From positions 395,674 to 459,673 of the forward strand of contig JALGSU010000002.1 in NCBI GenBank assembly GCA_029821735.1: a DNA stretch of 64,000 nucleotides, in the 5' to 3' direction. Of the stretch, positions 46,417 through 55,655 are shown piece after piece (the stretch's first letter is position 1; each line of letters opens with the position of its first letter). Below the pieces are notes generated by a model, which saw nothing but the letters and a program-made list of their open reading frames with translations, was not told the DNA's origin and searched no databases. This stretch comes from Candidatus Zipacnadia bacterium (lineage in GTDB: Bacteria > Armatimonadota > Zipacnadia > Zipacnadales > UBA5352). The translations under genes and the position numbers were made by a program.

Positions 46417-47148
46417 CTACTGGTTCGCGCCGTCGGCCGGCTGCACTGGCGGCGCCGTCACCGCTTCGGTGGTCGTCTGCATGTTCTGGTAGCGCTTGCT
46501 GTCGCGGTAGCGCTTCAGATCCATCAGCAGGTTCTCCATGCGGTTGATCAGCTCGTCGAGCACGTCATCCCCCACGATCGCCTCATACACCTCGACCTCG
46601 CCCATCTCCACGCAGAAGTCCGAACCCCAGTTCCCCGTCGCCTCCACCTTCACGTACCGCGCTTCCGTCGGCACGAAGTCGAACGTCTGCTGGATGCCCT
46701 TGCGCATGAGCAGGTAGTTGCCCACCGTCCTGAACGGACCATCCGGATATTCCGGGTCATCGGTCGTCGGGTCAATGACCGCCCGGCTGATCAGACGAGT
46801 CTGGTCATCCTTGAAGGCCAACACTACCCACTCAGGCGCCGACGGACTCGGCACCACTCGCGAGCGCCAGCCATACGAGGCCGCTGGCGTGAACGTCTCC
46901 GTCACGTGCAGACCGTCGATCAGGTTCGCGACCGACCACTGCGCCACCGGCTGGTTGTTCTCATCCAGCATCTGGCTCGAAAAAGCGACGATGCGTCCGC
47001 CGTTCTCGGCCAATACCAGGTTCGTCGCCCCGGCCACTGTCGGTGCGGCGTGCACGGCGCCCGCCGTCATGGCGAGCATTGCGATCACGATCAGCGCGAC
47101 ACAAAACCGGGCCGAATACTTCATGCCTGGTTTCACCGCCTCATTCAT
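46417..47148 (-). CDS. Exported discoidin (F5/8 type C)-like protein
   Basis: 243 residues from ATG 47148; ATG 47124 (MKYSARFC) is an alternative that keeps the whole signal peptide (FCVALIVIAMLAMTAGAVHA). The mature domain has the galactose-binding-like pattern of discoidin domains: VANLIDGLHVTETF, APEWVVLAFKDDQTRLISRA and ARYVKVEATGNWG, ending in a short helix (LINRMENLLMDLKRYRDSKR). Probably a periplasmic carbohydrate-binding protein. It lies four bases downstream of the kinase gene's stop, so it may be read with that operon. Confidence 0.7.
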   Translation of the reverse strand: MNEAVKPGMKYSARFCVALIVIAMLAMTAGAVHAAPTVAGATNLVLAENGGRIVAFSSQMLDENNQPVAQWSVANLIDGLHVTETFTPAASYGWRSRVVPSPSAPEWVVLAFKDDQTRLISRAVIDPTTDDPEYPDGPFRTVGNYLLMRKGIQQTFDFVPTEARYVKVEATGNWGSDFCVEMGEVEVYEAIVGDDVLDELINRMENLLMDLKRYRDSKRYQNMQTTTEAVTAPPVQPADGANQ

Positions 47149-47152
47149 TGGG

Positions 47153-49051
47153 TTAGCCCTCTGTATCACCGGGCTCCGCAGTAGGTACTGGCTCCGTGGT
47201 GCTGTAGACAACCCGGCTCTCGCCGCCGACGCTGTGGCTCACCTCAATCGTGACTGTTCCCTGGGCCACCAGTGTCGCGGTCTTGCTCTCGCCCGGCTGC
47301 ACTGCTCCCCCTAAATCTTCGACAAGCCAGCCGCCATCTTGTTGTTGCCACTTGACCTGTATCGTTTGATCCGGCGTGTCTCCCATCGCCACCACTGTCA
47401 CCACGAACTTGCGCGAAGCCGGGTCGTCAGGACTGAAGCTCTCGTCCTCCACCACCTCGACCACCGGATCCAGCACCTCGCCCGTAACTGCCGGCGTGTC
47501 CCCGCTGTCATCCCCCGGCTCACCCGTCTCGTCGTCGGGCTCTTCCACAGGTTCCTCCACCGGTTCCTGCTCATCCTCAGGACCAATGCTCACCGATACC
47601 GCGATCGCAAACCCCTTCTCCACCTGTGTGCCCGGCTTGGCGTCCTGAGCGAAAATCACCCCGGCCTCCACGGTCTCGTGGGTGAGCTCCTCCGGTTCGG
47701 CGCGACTCACTGTCTCCCCAACAACGTCGATGACCGACACCACTTCCTTGCCAAGGTTCACCACCAGGTCCACCTTGGTCCCGGACTTCACCATCTGCCC
47801 CGGTGTCGGATACTGGTCGGTCACTTTACCCTCGGGTTGGTTCTCATCGTGTTCCTGATCCACCCGCCCCACCGCAAGGCCACGCGACTCGATCTCCGCG
47901 CGCGCCTCCTGTTCGGTCAGGCCGGTGATGTTCGGCACTTCCAGCGTGTTCGGCGTGCCACCGCCGGGGTAGAAAGCCGCTCTCATCAGTGCGAACACCG
48001 CCACGATCACCAGCAGTATCAGCAGACCAATGCCGACTCCCGCCAGTACCGATTGCGTCGGCGACTCCTGCGGCTCCTGAACAGGTCGCGCTGGCTGCGG
48101 TGGTGGCGTCAGGTCCGGTCGCGCGTAGGGCCCTGGCTCCTCCGCCGGAGTCGGCCCCACTGGCGCCTGGGGCAATGCTATGGTCGCTTCGGGCATGACC
48201 GCCGGCGTCAACACGCCCGTCTGGTCAAGTTCAGCGCCAGACGCGAGTTTCCGCAGATCCACCAGCAGTTCCGCCGCTGATCGATAGCGCCGCTGCGGGT
48301 CACGGGCCATCGCCTTGTTGATGACGAACTCGGCCTCAGGCGACAGGTTCGGGTTCACACTGCGCGGCGACGGCGGCGTTTCTCGCAGATGCATCGCCGC
48401 AATATCCGCCGCGCTCTGTCCGTCGAAGGGCAGTCGTCCCGTCAGCGCCTCGTAGAGCACTACGCCCAGCGAGTAGATGTCGCTCATCGGCCCTGCCGAC
48501 GCGCCCTGTGCCTGCTCGGGCGAAATGTAGTGTGCTGACCCGAGCACCTTCCCATCCGCGGTCAGCCCGCCGCTGCCAGACGCGGCCGCTATGCCGAAGT
48601 CAGACAGTTTCACCTGGCCCTGGTCGCTGAACAGAATGTTCTGAGGTTTCACATCTCGGTGCACGATCCCGGCCCGGTGCGCATAGTCAAGTGCCTCTGC
48701 GGCCTGGGTCGCGAACTCAAGCACCTTGCGCAGTGGCAGCGGAGCGTATTCGTCGATGATCTGCTTCAGGCTCGCCTCGGGCAGATACTCCATCACGATA
48801 TAGTATCGCCCGTTGTCGACGCCTGTGTCATACACCGCGACGATATTCCCATGCGCCAGTTTCGCCGCCGCATGTGCTTCGCGCCGGAACCGAGAGACCA
48901 CTTCTTCCTGGCCTGCCAGTTCCTCGCGCAGCACTTTGATCGCCACTGGTCGTTCGAGCGTCTGGTCGACGCCCCGGTATACCAGCGCCATGCCGCCCTC
49001 ACCGATGAGGGCTTCGACAAGGTAGCGGTTAGCTATTGTGGTGCCTTCCAT
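47153..49051 (-). CDS. pknB: Serine/threonine protein kinase with PASTA domains (PknB/PrkC type)
   Basis: 632 residues. The kinase domain (~10-270) is complete: GEGGMALVYRG glycine loop, VAIKVL with the catalytic Lys39, IVHRDVKPQNILF catalytic loop, and LSDFGIAAASG. A Pro-rich linker and one membrane helix (GVGIGLLILLVIVAVFALM) follow. Outside the membrane are two PASTA-like repeats (EVPNITGLTEQEARAEIE; VSVIDVVGETVSRAEPEEL) and an acidic Glu/Pro linker plus a beta domain. PASTA domains bind peptidoglycan fragments or lipid II, coupling wall state to phosphorylation. It is downstream of pbpA, ftsW and two FHA genes, the classic partners and substrates. No PP2C phosphatase gene is seen. Confidence 0.93.
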   Translation of the reverse strand: MEGTTIANRYLVEALIGEGGMALVYRGVDQTLERPVAIKVLREELAGQEEVVSRFRREAHAAAKLAHGNIVAVYDTGVDNGRYYIVMEYLPEASLKQIIDEYAPLPLRKVLEFATQAAEALDYAHRAGIVHRDVKPQNILFSDQGQVKLSDFGIAAASGSGGLTADGKVLGSAHYISPEQAQGASAGPMSDIYSLGVVLYEALTGRLPFDGQSAADIAAMHLRETPPSPRSVNPNLSPEAEFVINKAMARDPQRRYRSAAELLVDLRKLASGAELDQTGVLTPAVMPEATIALPQAPVGPTPAEEPGPYARPDLTPPPQPARPVQEPQESPTQSVLAGVGIGLLILLVIVAVFALMRAAFYPGGGTPNTLEVPNITGLTEQEARAEIESRGLAVGRVDQEHDENQPEGKVTDQYPTPGQMVKSGTKVDLVVNLGKEVVSVIDVVGETVSRAEPEELTHETVEAGVIFAQDAKPGTQVEKGFAIAVSVSIGPEDEQEPVEEPVEEPDDETGEPGDDSGDTPAVTGEVLDPVVEVVEDESFSPDDPASRKFVVTVVAMGDTPDQTIQVKWQQQDGGWLVEDLGGAVQPGESKTATLVAQGTVTIEVSHSVGGESRVVYSTTEPVPTAEPGDTEG

Positions 49052-49174
49052 GGGTGTAACTCCCCCTGCCTCTCAACCCGCGAATGCTTGCCGGTATTCA
49101 CTGACGCGCGGGTACCATCGCATGCCGCCCGCCACTGTCGCTTCTGCTGCTTCCTTCTTCTCTGGCTGTCAGGC

Positions 49175-50566
49175 CTACTCCGCGCTCAGCAGTTGACGCA
49201 TCAATCGCCGAGCGATCGGCAAAGCGGCCTCAGCACCCGATCCGCCATGTTCCACGATCACGGTCACGACCACTCGGGGGTCTTTGGCCGGCGCGAAAGC
49301 CGTAAACCACGCGTGCGGCTCACCTGCGGGGTTCTGGGCCGAACCCGTCTTCGCGGCCACTTGCACGCTCCGCAGGGACGCATCTTGCGCAGTGCCGTCT
49401 TCGACGACTCCGACCATCATTCCTGCCACTGTGGCCGCCGTAGACGCGCTGATCGCCCGGCCCAACTCCCGCCCCGAGCCCGATGCCACGACGCTCCCGC
49501 CCGCGTCCTCCACTGCGGCCACGATGTACGGTTGCACCGCCAGCCCACCGTTCGCGATCGTCAGCGTCATTCGCGCGATCGCCAGCGGTGTGATCACCGT
49601 TGCCCCCTGCCCGAACACCGTCGCCGCCAGCATCGCCTCCGCGTCCTCGCCCTCCAGCTCGCCCATGCCGCCCGTCACAGACGGCAGCTGCAGGGCCCCA
49701 CTATCCAGCAGATGGAAGCGCTTCACGTAGTCTCGGTAATCTGCCCCGCCTATGTACTCGCCAAGCTGCGTGAACGCACAGTTGCACGATACTTCCAGCG
49801 CTCGGGCCAGCGTGACCGTCCCATGCGCTCGCGGGCAGGTGATCTCGTTGCCGTCCACCACATAGTCGCCGTCGCACTCGAAGTCCGTTTCGGGGGACAC
49901 CCGCCCCAGATCGATTGCCGCCGCGGCGCTGAGGATCTTCATCACCGAGCCTGGCGGATACCGCCCCTGCAGCACTCGGTTCAACTCCGGCGACGCCGGG
50001 TCCTCACGGAAAATCTCGAACTCCCACTTGTTTTCCAGCACGCTCTCGGGGTCGTAACCGGGGCTGCTCACGGTCGCGAGAATCGCCCCATCGCGCGCGT
50101 CCAGCGCCACGACTGCGCCCGTCTGCCCCCGCATCAACTGTGTCGCCAGACGTTGCGCGTCCAGGTCAACTGTCAGTCGCACGGTGTTCCCCGCGCTCAG
50201 CCCCTCCAGGAACTCGCTCCACGGTTTCTCGTATTCACCCACGCCCCAGAATGCGTCACGCATCGCTGGCTGCAGCCCGCTGCGGTCGTTGTAGCCGGTC
50301 AGGTGGCAGACGTCTCTCCCCTCGGGATAGACCCGCTCCCAGCCCTTCGATGTCCGCCGCGAGGTAAGCAGGGGCGTCCCGTTCCTGTCCACCATGTCCC
50401 CCGGCTGCATTTTCTGCATCCGGTCACGCGCCCGCGTGTTATGCTCATCGGCCCGCAGTCCTGGCGCCCGGTACACCTGCCAGTAGGCGATGTGCAGGCT
50501 CAGTATGGCGAAGCCCGCCATTGCCACCATTGCGACCCGTTTGACGTTCGCGGTCATCTCGTGCAT
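49175..50566 (-). CDS. pbpA: Penicillin-binding protein transpeptidase (PbpA-like, class B)
   Basis: 463 residues from ATG 50566 (AAGGA six bases upstream). One N-terminal membrane helix (VAMVAMAGFAILSLHIAYW), a dimerisation region with PGDMVDRNGTPL, then the transpeptidase domain with all motifs: SVMK in PPGSVMKILSAAAAI, SCN in ALEVSCNCAFTQLG, and KTG in AAKTGSAQNPAG. It cross-links peptidoglycan with its SEDS partner FtsW/RodA, encoded next upstream. The 123-bp gap to the kinase gene is pyrimidine-rich and non-coding. Confidence 0.93.
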   Translation of the reverse strand: MHEMTANVKRVAMVAMAGFAILSLHIAYWQVYRAPGLRADEHNTRARDRMQKMQPGDMVDRNGTPLLTSRRTSKGWERVYPEGRDVCHLTGYNDRSGLQPAMRDAFWGVGEYEKPWSEFLEGLSAGNTVRLTVDLDAQRLATQLMRGQTGAVVALDARDGAILATVSSPGYDPESVLENKWEFEIFREDPASPELNRVLQGRYPPGSVMKILSAAAAIDLGRVSPETDFECDGDYVVDGNEITCPRAHGTVTLARALEVSCNCAFTQLGEYIGGADYRDYVKRFHLLDSGALQLPSVTGGMGELEGEDAEAMLAATVFGQGATVITPLAIARMTLTIANGGLAVQPYIVAAVEDAGGSVVASGSGRELGRAISASTAATVAGMMVGVVEDGTAQDASLRSVQVAAKTGSAQNPAGEPHAWFTAFAPAKDPRVVVTVIVEHGGSGAEAALPIARRLMRQLLSAE

Positions 50567-50639
50567 CTGCAGTCCTTGTGTTCACAGGCTACTTCAGAAC
50601 CATCTCGCGGCGTATGCCATATGTCGTATGGAGGGCGGG

Positions 50640-50865
50640 TCTTTCTCTGGGCACCGAAGCCTTGGCGAAGGTGTCAGACCCGCCGGTCGTTGCCGTTAAC
50701 CGTCGCCTTGGTCGTCGCCGTTTGCTGTTACTGTCGTTTCTGCTGCTTCTGTCGTCTCTGCCTTCCGCCGTCCCCCCCCTCTCCGGCACGGAGAGGGGGC
50801 CGGGGGGAGAGGCGGCCCTCCCCAATCCCCAATCCCCAATCCCTATTGCCCAATCCCCGCCGTCC
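50640..50865. repeat. Low-complexity module between pbpA and ftsW
   Basis: The plus strand has a CGAAGCCTTGGCGAAGG box, a degenerate pyrimidine tract (TTTCTGCTGCTTCTGTCGTC), then a hairpin-forming GC block at ~50,778-50,820 (CTCTCCGGCACGGAGAGGGG core). Last come repeated CAATCCC words at ~50,818-50,858 that read as four or more G-runs on the transcribed strand. The GC block recurs almost identically at 59,190-59,235. No gene. Confidence 0.7.
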
Positions 50866-52143
50866 TCACTCGTCCTCGCCGCTCCGGTGCGGGATGCAAT
50901 CGCGCGACACCGCCAGCAGCAGCGCCACCGCGATGAAATTCACCACCACCGACGTGCCCCCATAGCTCACGAACGGCAGCGTGATTCCGGTAAGCGGTAT
51001 CAGCTTGGTCACTCCGCCCACGATCACCAGTGTCTGCAGCGAGAAAACGGTCGCCAGACCTGTCGCCAGCAGTGTCCCGAACCGGTCCGTCGAACGCCAC
51101 GCGATCGAGAAAGCCCTGAAAGACAGCAGTGCCAGCAGTGTCAGCAGGCCCACCGAGCCAGCCAGGCCGAGCTGCTCGGCGCCAACCGCGAAGATCAAGT
51201 CGGTTGTGGCGGCCGGAATGGTCGCCCCGCCGCCGCTGGCGAACCCCCGTCCCAGGATCCCGCCCTCCCCCAGCGCGAACAGGCCCTGCAGAATCTGGTA
51301 GCCGCCCTCCGTCGGCGCCTGCCACGGGTTCAGCCACATATCCACTCGGTTCGCCACGTGCCCGTACCCATAGTACGCCCCGACGCCACCCAGCGCGAAC
51401 AGCCCCCCTGCCAACCCCACGAAGCTCTTGCGGCCGGTCGCCAGATACACCATCGCCACGAACAGCCCGAAGAACAGTACCGCCGCTCCCAGGTCTTTCT
51501 GGAAGACGAAGATGGCCAGTGAGAAGAACACTATCAGCAGCAGAGGCGCCGCGTGCCTGAGTTTCGGGAAGACCACGCCGGCGACCCGGCTCGTATCCTG
51601 CCGCAGTAGTTCCGCCCGGTCGGCGATATATCCCGCCAGGAAGATGCACATGAGGACTTTGACGATCTCCCCCGGCTGGAAGGTCAGCAGCCCGGGAATA
51701 CCCAGCCACAGCCGCGCGCCCCCCGCCTCCAGACCGTAGACCATGGTCAGCACCATCAGCAGCACGCCGCCGACCCCGGCCGTGTATTTCAGTCGCGACA
51801 GGTCGCGCACGTCCTCGATCAGGTAGTAGACCGCGATCATCATGCCCGCCCCGGTGAGCATCCAGACCACTTGACGCGTCGCTTGATTCTCATCGAGTTG
51901 CCACAGAAACAGGAACCCGATGCCGCACAGCAGACCCGTCAGCGGCAGCAGCCAGCGGTCCCGCCGAGGGTCGGCGAGGTCGAGCATCAGCGCCGCGGTG
52001 ATGATCCCGCCCATCACCGCCAGCCCGCGCGCCATGCGCCAGACCGCGTGCCCCATACCCACACACACGAGCGCGCCTCCCAGGCCCACCACGAGGGCGG
52101 CCAGGAGGAGCAGGAGCATCTCATTGCGTCGGGCTCTGGACAA
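50866..52143 (-). CDS. ftsW: SEDS glycosyltransferase FtsW/RodA family
   Basis: About 425 residues if started at TTG 52143, which has GAGAGG nine bases upstream; a GTG at 52203 in the same frame would add 20 residues from the low-complexity module. It has ten or more membrane helices and the SEDS signatures FVFQKDLGAAVLFFGLFVAM and LPLTGITLPFVSYGGTSVVV. It polymerises glycan strands from lipid II together with the class B PBP encoded just downstream. Confidence 0.9.
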   Translation of the reverse strand: MSRARRNEMLLLLLAALVVGLGGALVCVGMGHAVWRMARGLAVMGGIITAALMLDLADPRRDRWLLPLTGLLCGIGFLFLWQLDENQATRQVVWMLTGAGMMIAVYYLIEDVRDLSRLKYTAGVGGVLLMVLTMVYGLEAGGARLWLGIPGLLTFQPGEIVKVLMCIFLAGYIADRAELLRQDTSRVAGVVFPKLRHAAPLLLIVFFSLAIFVFQKDLGAAVLFFGLFVAMVYLATGRKSFVGLAGGLFALGGVGAYYGYGHVANRVDMWLNPWQAPTEGGYQILQGLFALGEGGILGRGFASGGGATIPAATTDLIFAVGAEQLGLAGSVGLLTLLALLSFRAFSIAWRSTDRFGTLLATGLATVFSLQTLVIVGGVTKLIPLTGITLPFVSYGGTSVVVNFIAVALLLAVSRDCIPHRSGEDE

Positions 52144-52491
52144 TCTACTGGTCCTCTCACGGGAGAGGCCGGACCATGTCCGGCTTCGCACCGTCGCCGT
52201 CACTATCGTTTCTGCTGTCTCTTGCGTTTCTGTCGTCTCTGCCGTCTCTTTCGTTTCTTTCGTTTCCGCCGTTCCCCCTCCGGAACGGAGGGGGGGAGTC
52301 GCTCCCGCAGGGAGCGGCGGGGGGAGGCGGCCCCCTTCTCTGATATGTACGGAGCGCGCCAGGCGGCCCCGCCGGCCGTCGAAGCCTGGCCAATGCCGGG
52401 CGGAGATCCCCCAGCTTGTCGACCGTAGCTTCAGCGAAGGTGGAAGCTCGGCGTCGTCTGACGAGCGACGGGGGATGCCGTCTGCCGTGAG
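52144..52491. repeat. Low-complexity module between ftsW and fhaB
   Basis: This 348-bp gap has no gene. It contains a degenerate pyrimidine tract (TTTCTGCTGTCTCTTGCGTT and similar words) at ~52,200-52,265, a GC hairpin block at ~52,266-52,335 (CCCTCCGGAACGGAGGGGGG core), and a GTAGCTTCAGCGAAGG box at ~52,425. The same three components recur in other gaps of the window, here inside an operon. Confidence 0.7.
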
Positions 52492-53070
52492 CTACTCGCG
52501 GTACTCGAAGATCGTCGTCCCTATCGTGATCTGATCTCGGTCGTTGATCGGCACTTCTCCTTCGACTGGCCGACCGTTGAGCAATGTTCCATTTGTGCTG
52601 CCGCGGTCCAGCAACAGGCGCCTGCCTTCGCGAAGATACACTTGCCCGTGGTTGCCCGAGACGTAGCGGTCGTTGAGCGTGATGGTATTCTCCGGGCCTC
52701 GGCCGATCGTGGCCGCGGCGCTCAGCTCGATCTCCGATCCCAGCCCTGCGTTCTCTTCTGAGACCTTCACCACCATCAGCCGCGGCCTCGCCGGCGCTTC
52801 TGGCGCAGCGGCAACTGGCGCCGGCGCGCTGGCCACGGGCTGCGCGGCCACGGGCTCGGGCGGTGCCACCGGGGGATGCTGCACTGGTGCAGGGGCGGGT
52901 GCGGCGCGCTCCGATGTGCGGCTGCGCACGCGCACGCGAGAGCGTGCCGGGTGCGTGGCCTCTTTGCGCGCCAGTTCGGCCATCATGCCGCGATAGACCA
53001 CAAACGCGAACACGTAGACCAGTGCCACGAAGACGTATTTGCCGATTGTCAGAAGAAGCGCAAGCTGCAA
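52492..53070 (-). CDS. fhaB: Membrane-anchored FHA-domain protein (FhaB-like)
   Basis: 192 residues from TTG 53070 (GGAG nine bases upstream). One N-terminal membrane helix (YVFVALVYVFAFVVY), an Ala/Pro-rich linker, then an FHA domain (~95-192): ATIGRGPENTITLNDRYVSG, NHGQVYLREG, LLLDRGSTNGTLLNG, with the phosphothreonine-binding Arg, Ser, His and Asn. In Actinobacteria FhaB is phosphorylated by PknA/PknB and regulates wall synthesis; the gene order here supports the same role. Confidence 0.88.
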   Translation of the reverse strand: MQLALLLTIGKYVFVALVYVFAFVVYRGMMAELARKEATHPARSRVRVRSRTSERAAPAPAPVQHPPVAPPEPVAAQPVASAPAPVAAAPEAPARPRLMVVKVSEENAGLGSEIELSAAATIGRGPENTITLNDRYVSGNHGQVYLREGRRLLLDRGSTNGTLLNGRPVEGEVPINDRDQITIGTTIFEYRE

Positions 53071-53101
53071 GCGCGATCACTCCAAGGTGCGACGAGGGGC
53101 G

Positions 53102-53767
53102 TCAACTGGGCTCAATCTCATTAACCGTCAGGCGCAGCAAAACGGTCCCCACACCGATCAGATCGCCATCGGTCAGCACGGTCTCAGTCACGGGGCTGTT
53201 GTTCACGAACGTCCCGTTTCGGCTACCCAGATCACTCAGCACGTATCCCGCGTACGTCCACTCCACCACGGCATGGTCGCGTGAGACGGCCGGGTCGCCG
53301 GGCACGACTTCATAGACCGGGTCCCGACCGATTCTCGCCCGCTCACCGATCTCGAACACGCCACCGGCGGGCTCACCGCTTTCCACCACCAGTCGTGCGC
53401 CGGGCGCCGCATCATCGAAGCGATGTTCCGTCTCGATGCGCCCTTTCGTCGCGCCGCCGCCCTCAATCTTCACTGTGACCCGCCCGCCGCAAGCCCATCC
53501 CTGTTCGTCGGCATGTTCCGTCAGGTGGTCGGCGATCTGCTCGGCAATGTCGCCCACTACTCCGCCCAACGCGGCCAGATCATCGTCATGCAGGCGCGCC
53601 ACGTAGCGATTCGGCACGTAGGGCGCGCTCGTGCTCACCAGCTTGGCGTCGGCCATCTGCGCCTGCAGACGCCGCGCGATCTCCAGCGGGTGAACGCTGA
53701 CGCCGCTCAGCCGTCCCAGACCGCTCTCTATGATGCGTTCCAGTGCTTCTTCGACCCGCCTGAGCAC
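53102..53767 (-). CDS. fhaA: FhaA-like protein: DUF3662 domain plus FHA domain
   Basis: 221 residues from GTG 53767. The N-terminal ~115 residues (MLRRVEEALERIIESGLGRL, VHPLEIARRLQAQMADAKLV, PNRYVARLHDDDL) match the DUF3662/FhaA N-terminal domain; the C-terminal FHA domain has IGRDPVYEVVPGDPAVSRDH and SDLGSRNGTFVNN. It is a cytoplasmic phosphothreonine reader, expected to bind the kinase or the MviN/MurJ-type wall machinery. First gene of the envelope-signalling operon. Confidence 0.9.
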   Translation of the reverse strand: MLRRVEEALERIIESGLGRLSGVSVHPLEIARRLQAQMADAKLVSTSAPYVPNRYVARLHDDDLAALGGVVGDIAEQIADHLTEHADEQGWACGGRVTVKIEGGGATKGRIETEHRFDDAAPGARLVVESGEPAGGVFEIGERARIGRDPVYEVVPGDPAVSRDHAVVEWTYAGYVLSDLGSRNGTFVNNSPVTETVLTDGDLIGVGTVLLRLTVNEIEPS

Positions 53768-53798
53768 GTGTATCTGGCCTCCCCTGAGTATCGGGCCG

Positions 53799-53828
53799 AT
53801 TATAGCAAAAGCGATGCGGGGGTGTCAC
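53799..53828 (-). promoter_or_regulatory. Promoter of the fhaA-fhaB-ftsW-pbpA-pknB operon
   Basis: On the minus strand GTGACA (53828-53823), 18 bases, TATAAT (53804-53799). It lies 31 bases upstream of the fhaA GTG, in the gap after the aspartate decarboxylase gene. Confidence 0.7.
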
Positions 53829-53887
53829 TAGCACCGGGCAGAGGGAGTCAATCCGGCGCTGCGTCGGGAATCCGGAACCAATGCGTT

Positions 53888-55486
53888 CTACGTCCGGCCA
53901 CTCGCGTATTCTTCCACGGCTCCAGCCACCCGTCGCCCCAGCTCACGGGCCTGATCGGCGTTCACCGCCGGGAAGCACGCCCGCACCGACCACCGCCCCG
54001 ACCCGAAGCCCTCGCCCACTGTCACCACCACGCGCCACTGGCAAGCCATATACTCCATGAAGGGCCATACCTCGCCCTCCCCCAGTCGCTTCGCTGAGTC
54101 CTCACCCAGCCGCGCCCGCGCCAGTGCCAGCAGATCGATGACTGTGCTGTAGCGGCTCCCCTGCCCGCCCGCCCACTGCGGCAAATCGATGCCCAGTCCC
54201 TCGTGCAGCGCTTCCAGCCTCTCGCGCAGCTGTGCCCGCACCCAGCCGAAATACGCGGGCGCGCCCGGGTCCGTCAGATCGTAGCACGCGCACAGGCACA
54301 CCAGCGCCTGCAGCGGCGTCGACACCCCGCTCATATGTGTGAAGCTCACGCCACGGCTGTCGGCGATCACTCGGTCCAGCAGCGGCATCGTAGCCGGCTG
54401 CAGGCTCCGCCGACTGTAGCGCCCGTCTGCTGCCTGCCGGTCGTCGCCGCCCACGCAGGCCATCAACTCCTCGGCCACGCACTCTTCATGCATGAGCACG
54501 ACGCCGAGTCGCGCGCCGGCCAGCCCGAAGTCTTTCGAGACCGAATAGACGCCGATGGTGTTGCGCGGCATTCGACCGATCTCGGTCTCCACAGCCTCAT
54601 CGAGGAAATGCGTATACACGTAGTCTGCCAGAACCAGCAGCTCCGGTCGCGCGGCCACTGCCTGTTCGAGTGCATCGAGGCTGGCCGAGTCCGTCACGGT
54701 CGGCACCGGGTTGCCTGGCGAGACCATGATCACCAGCTTGATCGCCGGGTCACTGAGTCTCTCGAACTCCTCGCCGGGCACCGCCCAGCCAGCGTTTGCG
54801 TCGCGCCGGATCGGCACAATCTCGCAGCCCAACTGGCACTCCACCAGGTCCCGCAGCGGCTCGTACGTCGGCCACCACATCGCCACCTTGTCGCCCGGGC
54901 AGATGATCCCGTTGCGTGCCAGCGTCGACGTCACTTGCGCGATCCCGGTCGTCGCTCCCTCGCAGGTCAGGACGCGGAAGCTCGCCGACAGTTCCTCGTC
55001 ACCGCGAAACAGCAGTGGCGCGAAATACCGGCTCAGCACAGGCGCCACGAAATCCAGCGTCGGCGGATCCGGATACAGCCGACCGGCGACTGCCTCCGCG
55101 AACTGGTAGATGATCCGGTCCACGGGCCAGTCGGTCAGCACTTCGCCCCCCAGCCACTCCCACGCTCGCGCCAGCAGCGCGCATCCGTCGCTGATTTCCG
55201 CGCAGGATGCGTGCTCGGCCGCGAAGCGCTCGAACTGCTCCAGATGCGGCCCTGCGGGATCGAGCGTCAGCCCGACCTCGCCGTCGCCATTCGCCGTCCC
55301 ACATGCGCTCACGGCGTACAGCCCCAGCGCGTGCCAGGCGTTCAGCACTCGCCGCTGCTGCCAGTTGGCGGCCCCGCGGGACGCGTCGATTGGTTCGAGA
55401 TCCACGTCGCTGTCTTGCGCCGCCTGCACGAGGAATTCTCGCAGGAGAAATGGGCTCTTGCAGGAGACGTCGGACTCTGATGGCAA
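53888..55486 (-). CDS. asdA: Probable aspartate 4-decarboxylase (fold-type I aminotransferase family)
   Basis: 532 residues from TTG 55486, which has GGAGGAAG eight bases upstream; an earlier TTG at 55531 has no ribosome site. The length and the N-terminal arm (KSPFLLREFLVQAAQ, then ASRGAANWQQRRVL) match bifunctional L-aspartate beta-decarboxylases rather than ~400-residue aminotransferases. PLP-site motifs are VMVSPGNP-like IVMVSPGNPVPTV, LVLADYVYTHFLD with the Asp, and VYSVSKDFGLAGARLG with the Schiff-base Lys. It would convert aspartate to alanine and CO2. It is transcribed leftward toward the FHA operon but has its own gap. Confidence 0.75.
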   Translation of the reverse strand: MPSESDVSCKSPFLLREFLVQAAQDSDVDLEPIDASRGAANWQQRRVLNAWHALGLYAVSACGTANGDGEVGLTLDPAGPHLEQFERFAAEHASCAEISDGCALLARAWEWLGGEVLTDWPVDRIIYQFAEAVAGRLYPDPPTLDFVAPVLSRYFAPLLFRGDEELSASFRVLTCEGATTGIAQVTSTLARNGIICPGDKVAMWWPTYEPLRDLVECQLGCEIVPIRRDANAGWAVPGEEFERLSDPAIKLVIMVSPGNPVPTVTDSASLDALEQAVAARPELLVLADYVYTHFLDEAVETEIGRMPRNTIGVYSVSKDFGLAGARLGVVLMHEECVAEELMACVGGDDRQAADGRYSRRSLQPATMPLLDRVIADSRGVSFTHMSGVSTPLQALVCLCACYDLTDPGAPAYFGWVRAQLRERLEALHEGLGIDLPQWAGGQGSRYSTVIDLLALARARLGEDSAKRLGEGEVWPFMEYMACQWRVVVTVGEGFGSGRWSVRACFPAVNADQARELGRRVAGAVEEYASGRT

Positions 55487-55592
55487 GTCAACTTCCTCCG
55501 ATGCCGCGCAAATGTGACGAGACGCAATCAAGAGATGAGTCTACACGTTCGCGCGGCGGCGGTCAACACCGCCCGCCCTGCTCGAGGGGTAG

Positions 55593-55621
55593 TTTACACT
55601 ACGCCGCTCTCAAGGTATAAT
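55593..55621 (+). promoter_or_regulatory. Promoter of the tmRNA gene
   Basis: TTTACA (55593-55598), 17 bases, TATAAT (55616-55621), ending 34 bases before the mature tmRNA 5' end. Confidence 0.8.
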
Positions 55622-55655
55622 GATCATGCAGATCCTCTGACGCACGGGCACAGGT

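Noticed and set aside
48659..50965. A 768-codon open frame on the plus strand across pknB and pbpA
   Set aside because: It is antisense to two complete genes with all catalytic motifs; its protein is Arg/His/Pro-rich with no domain pattern, as expected for a mirror frame in GC-rich DNA.
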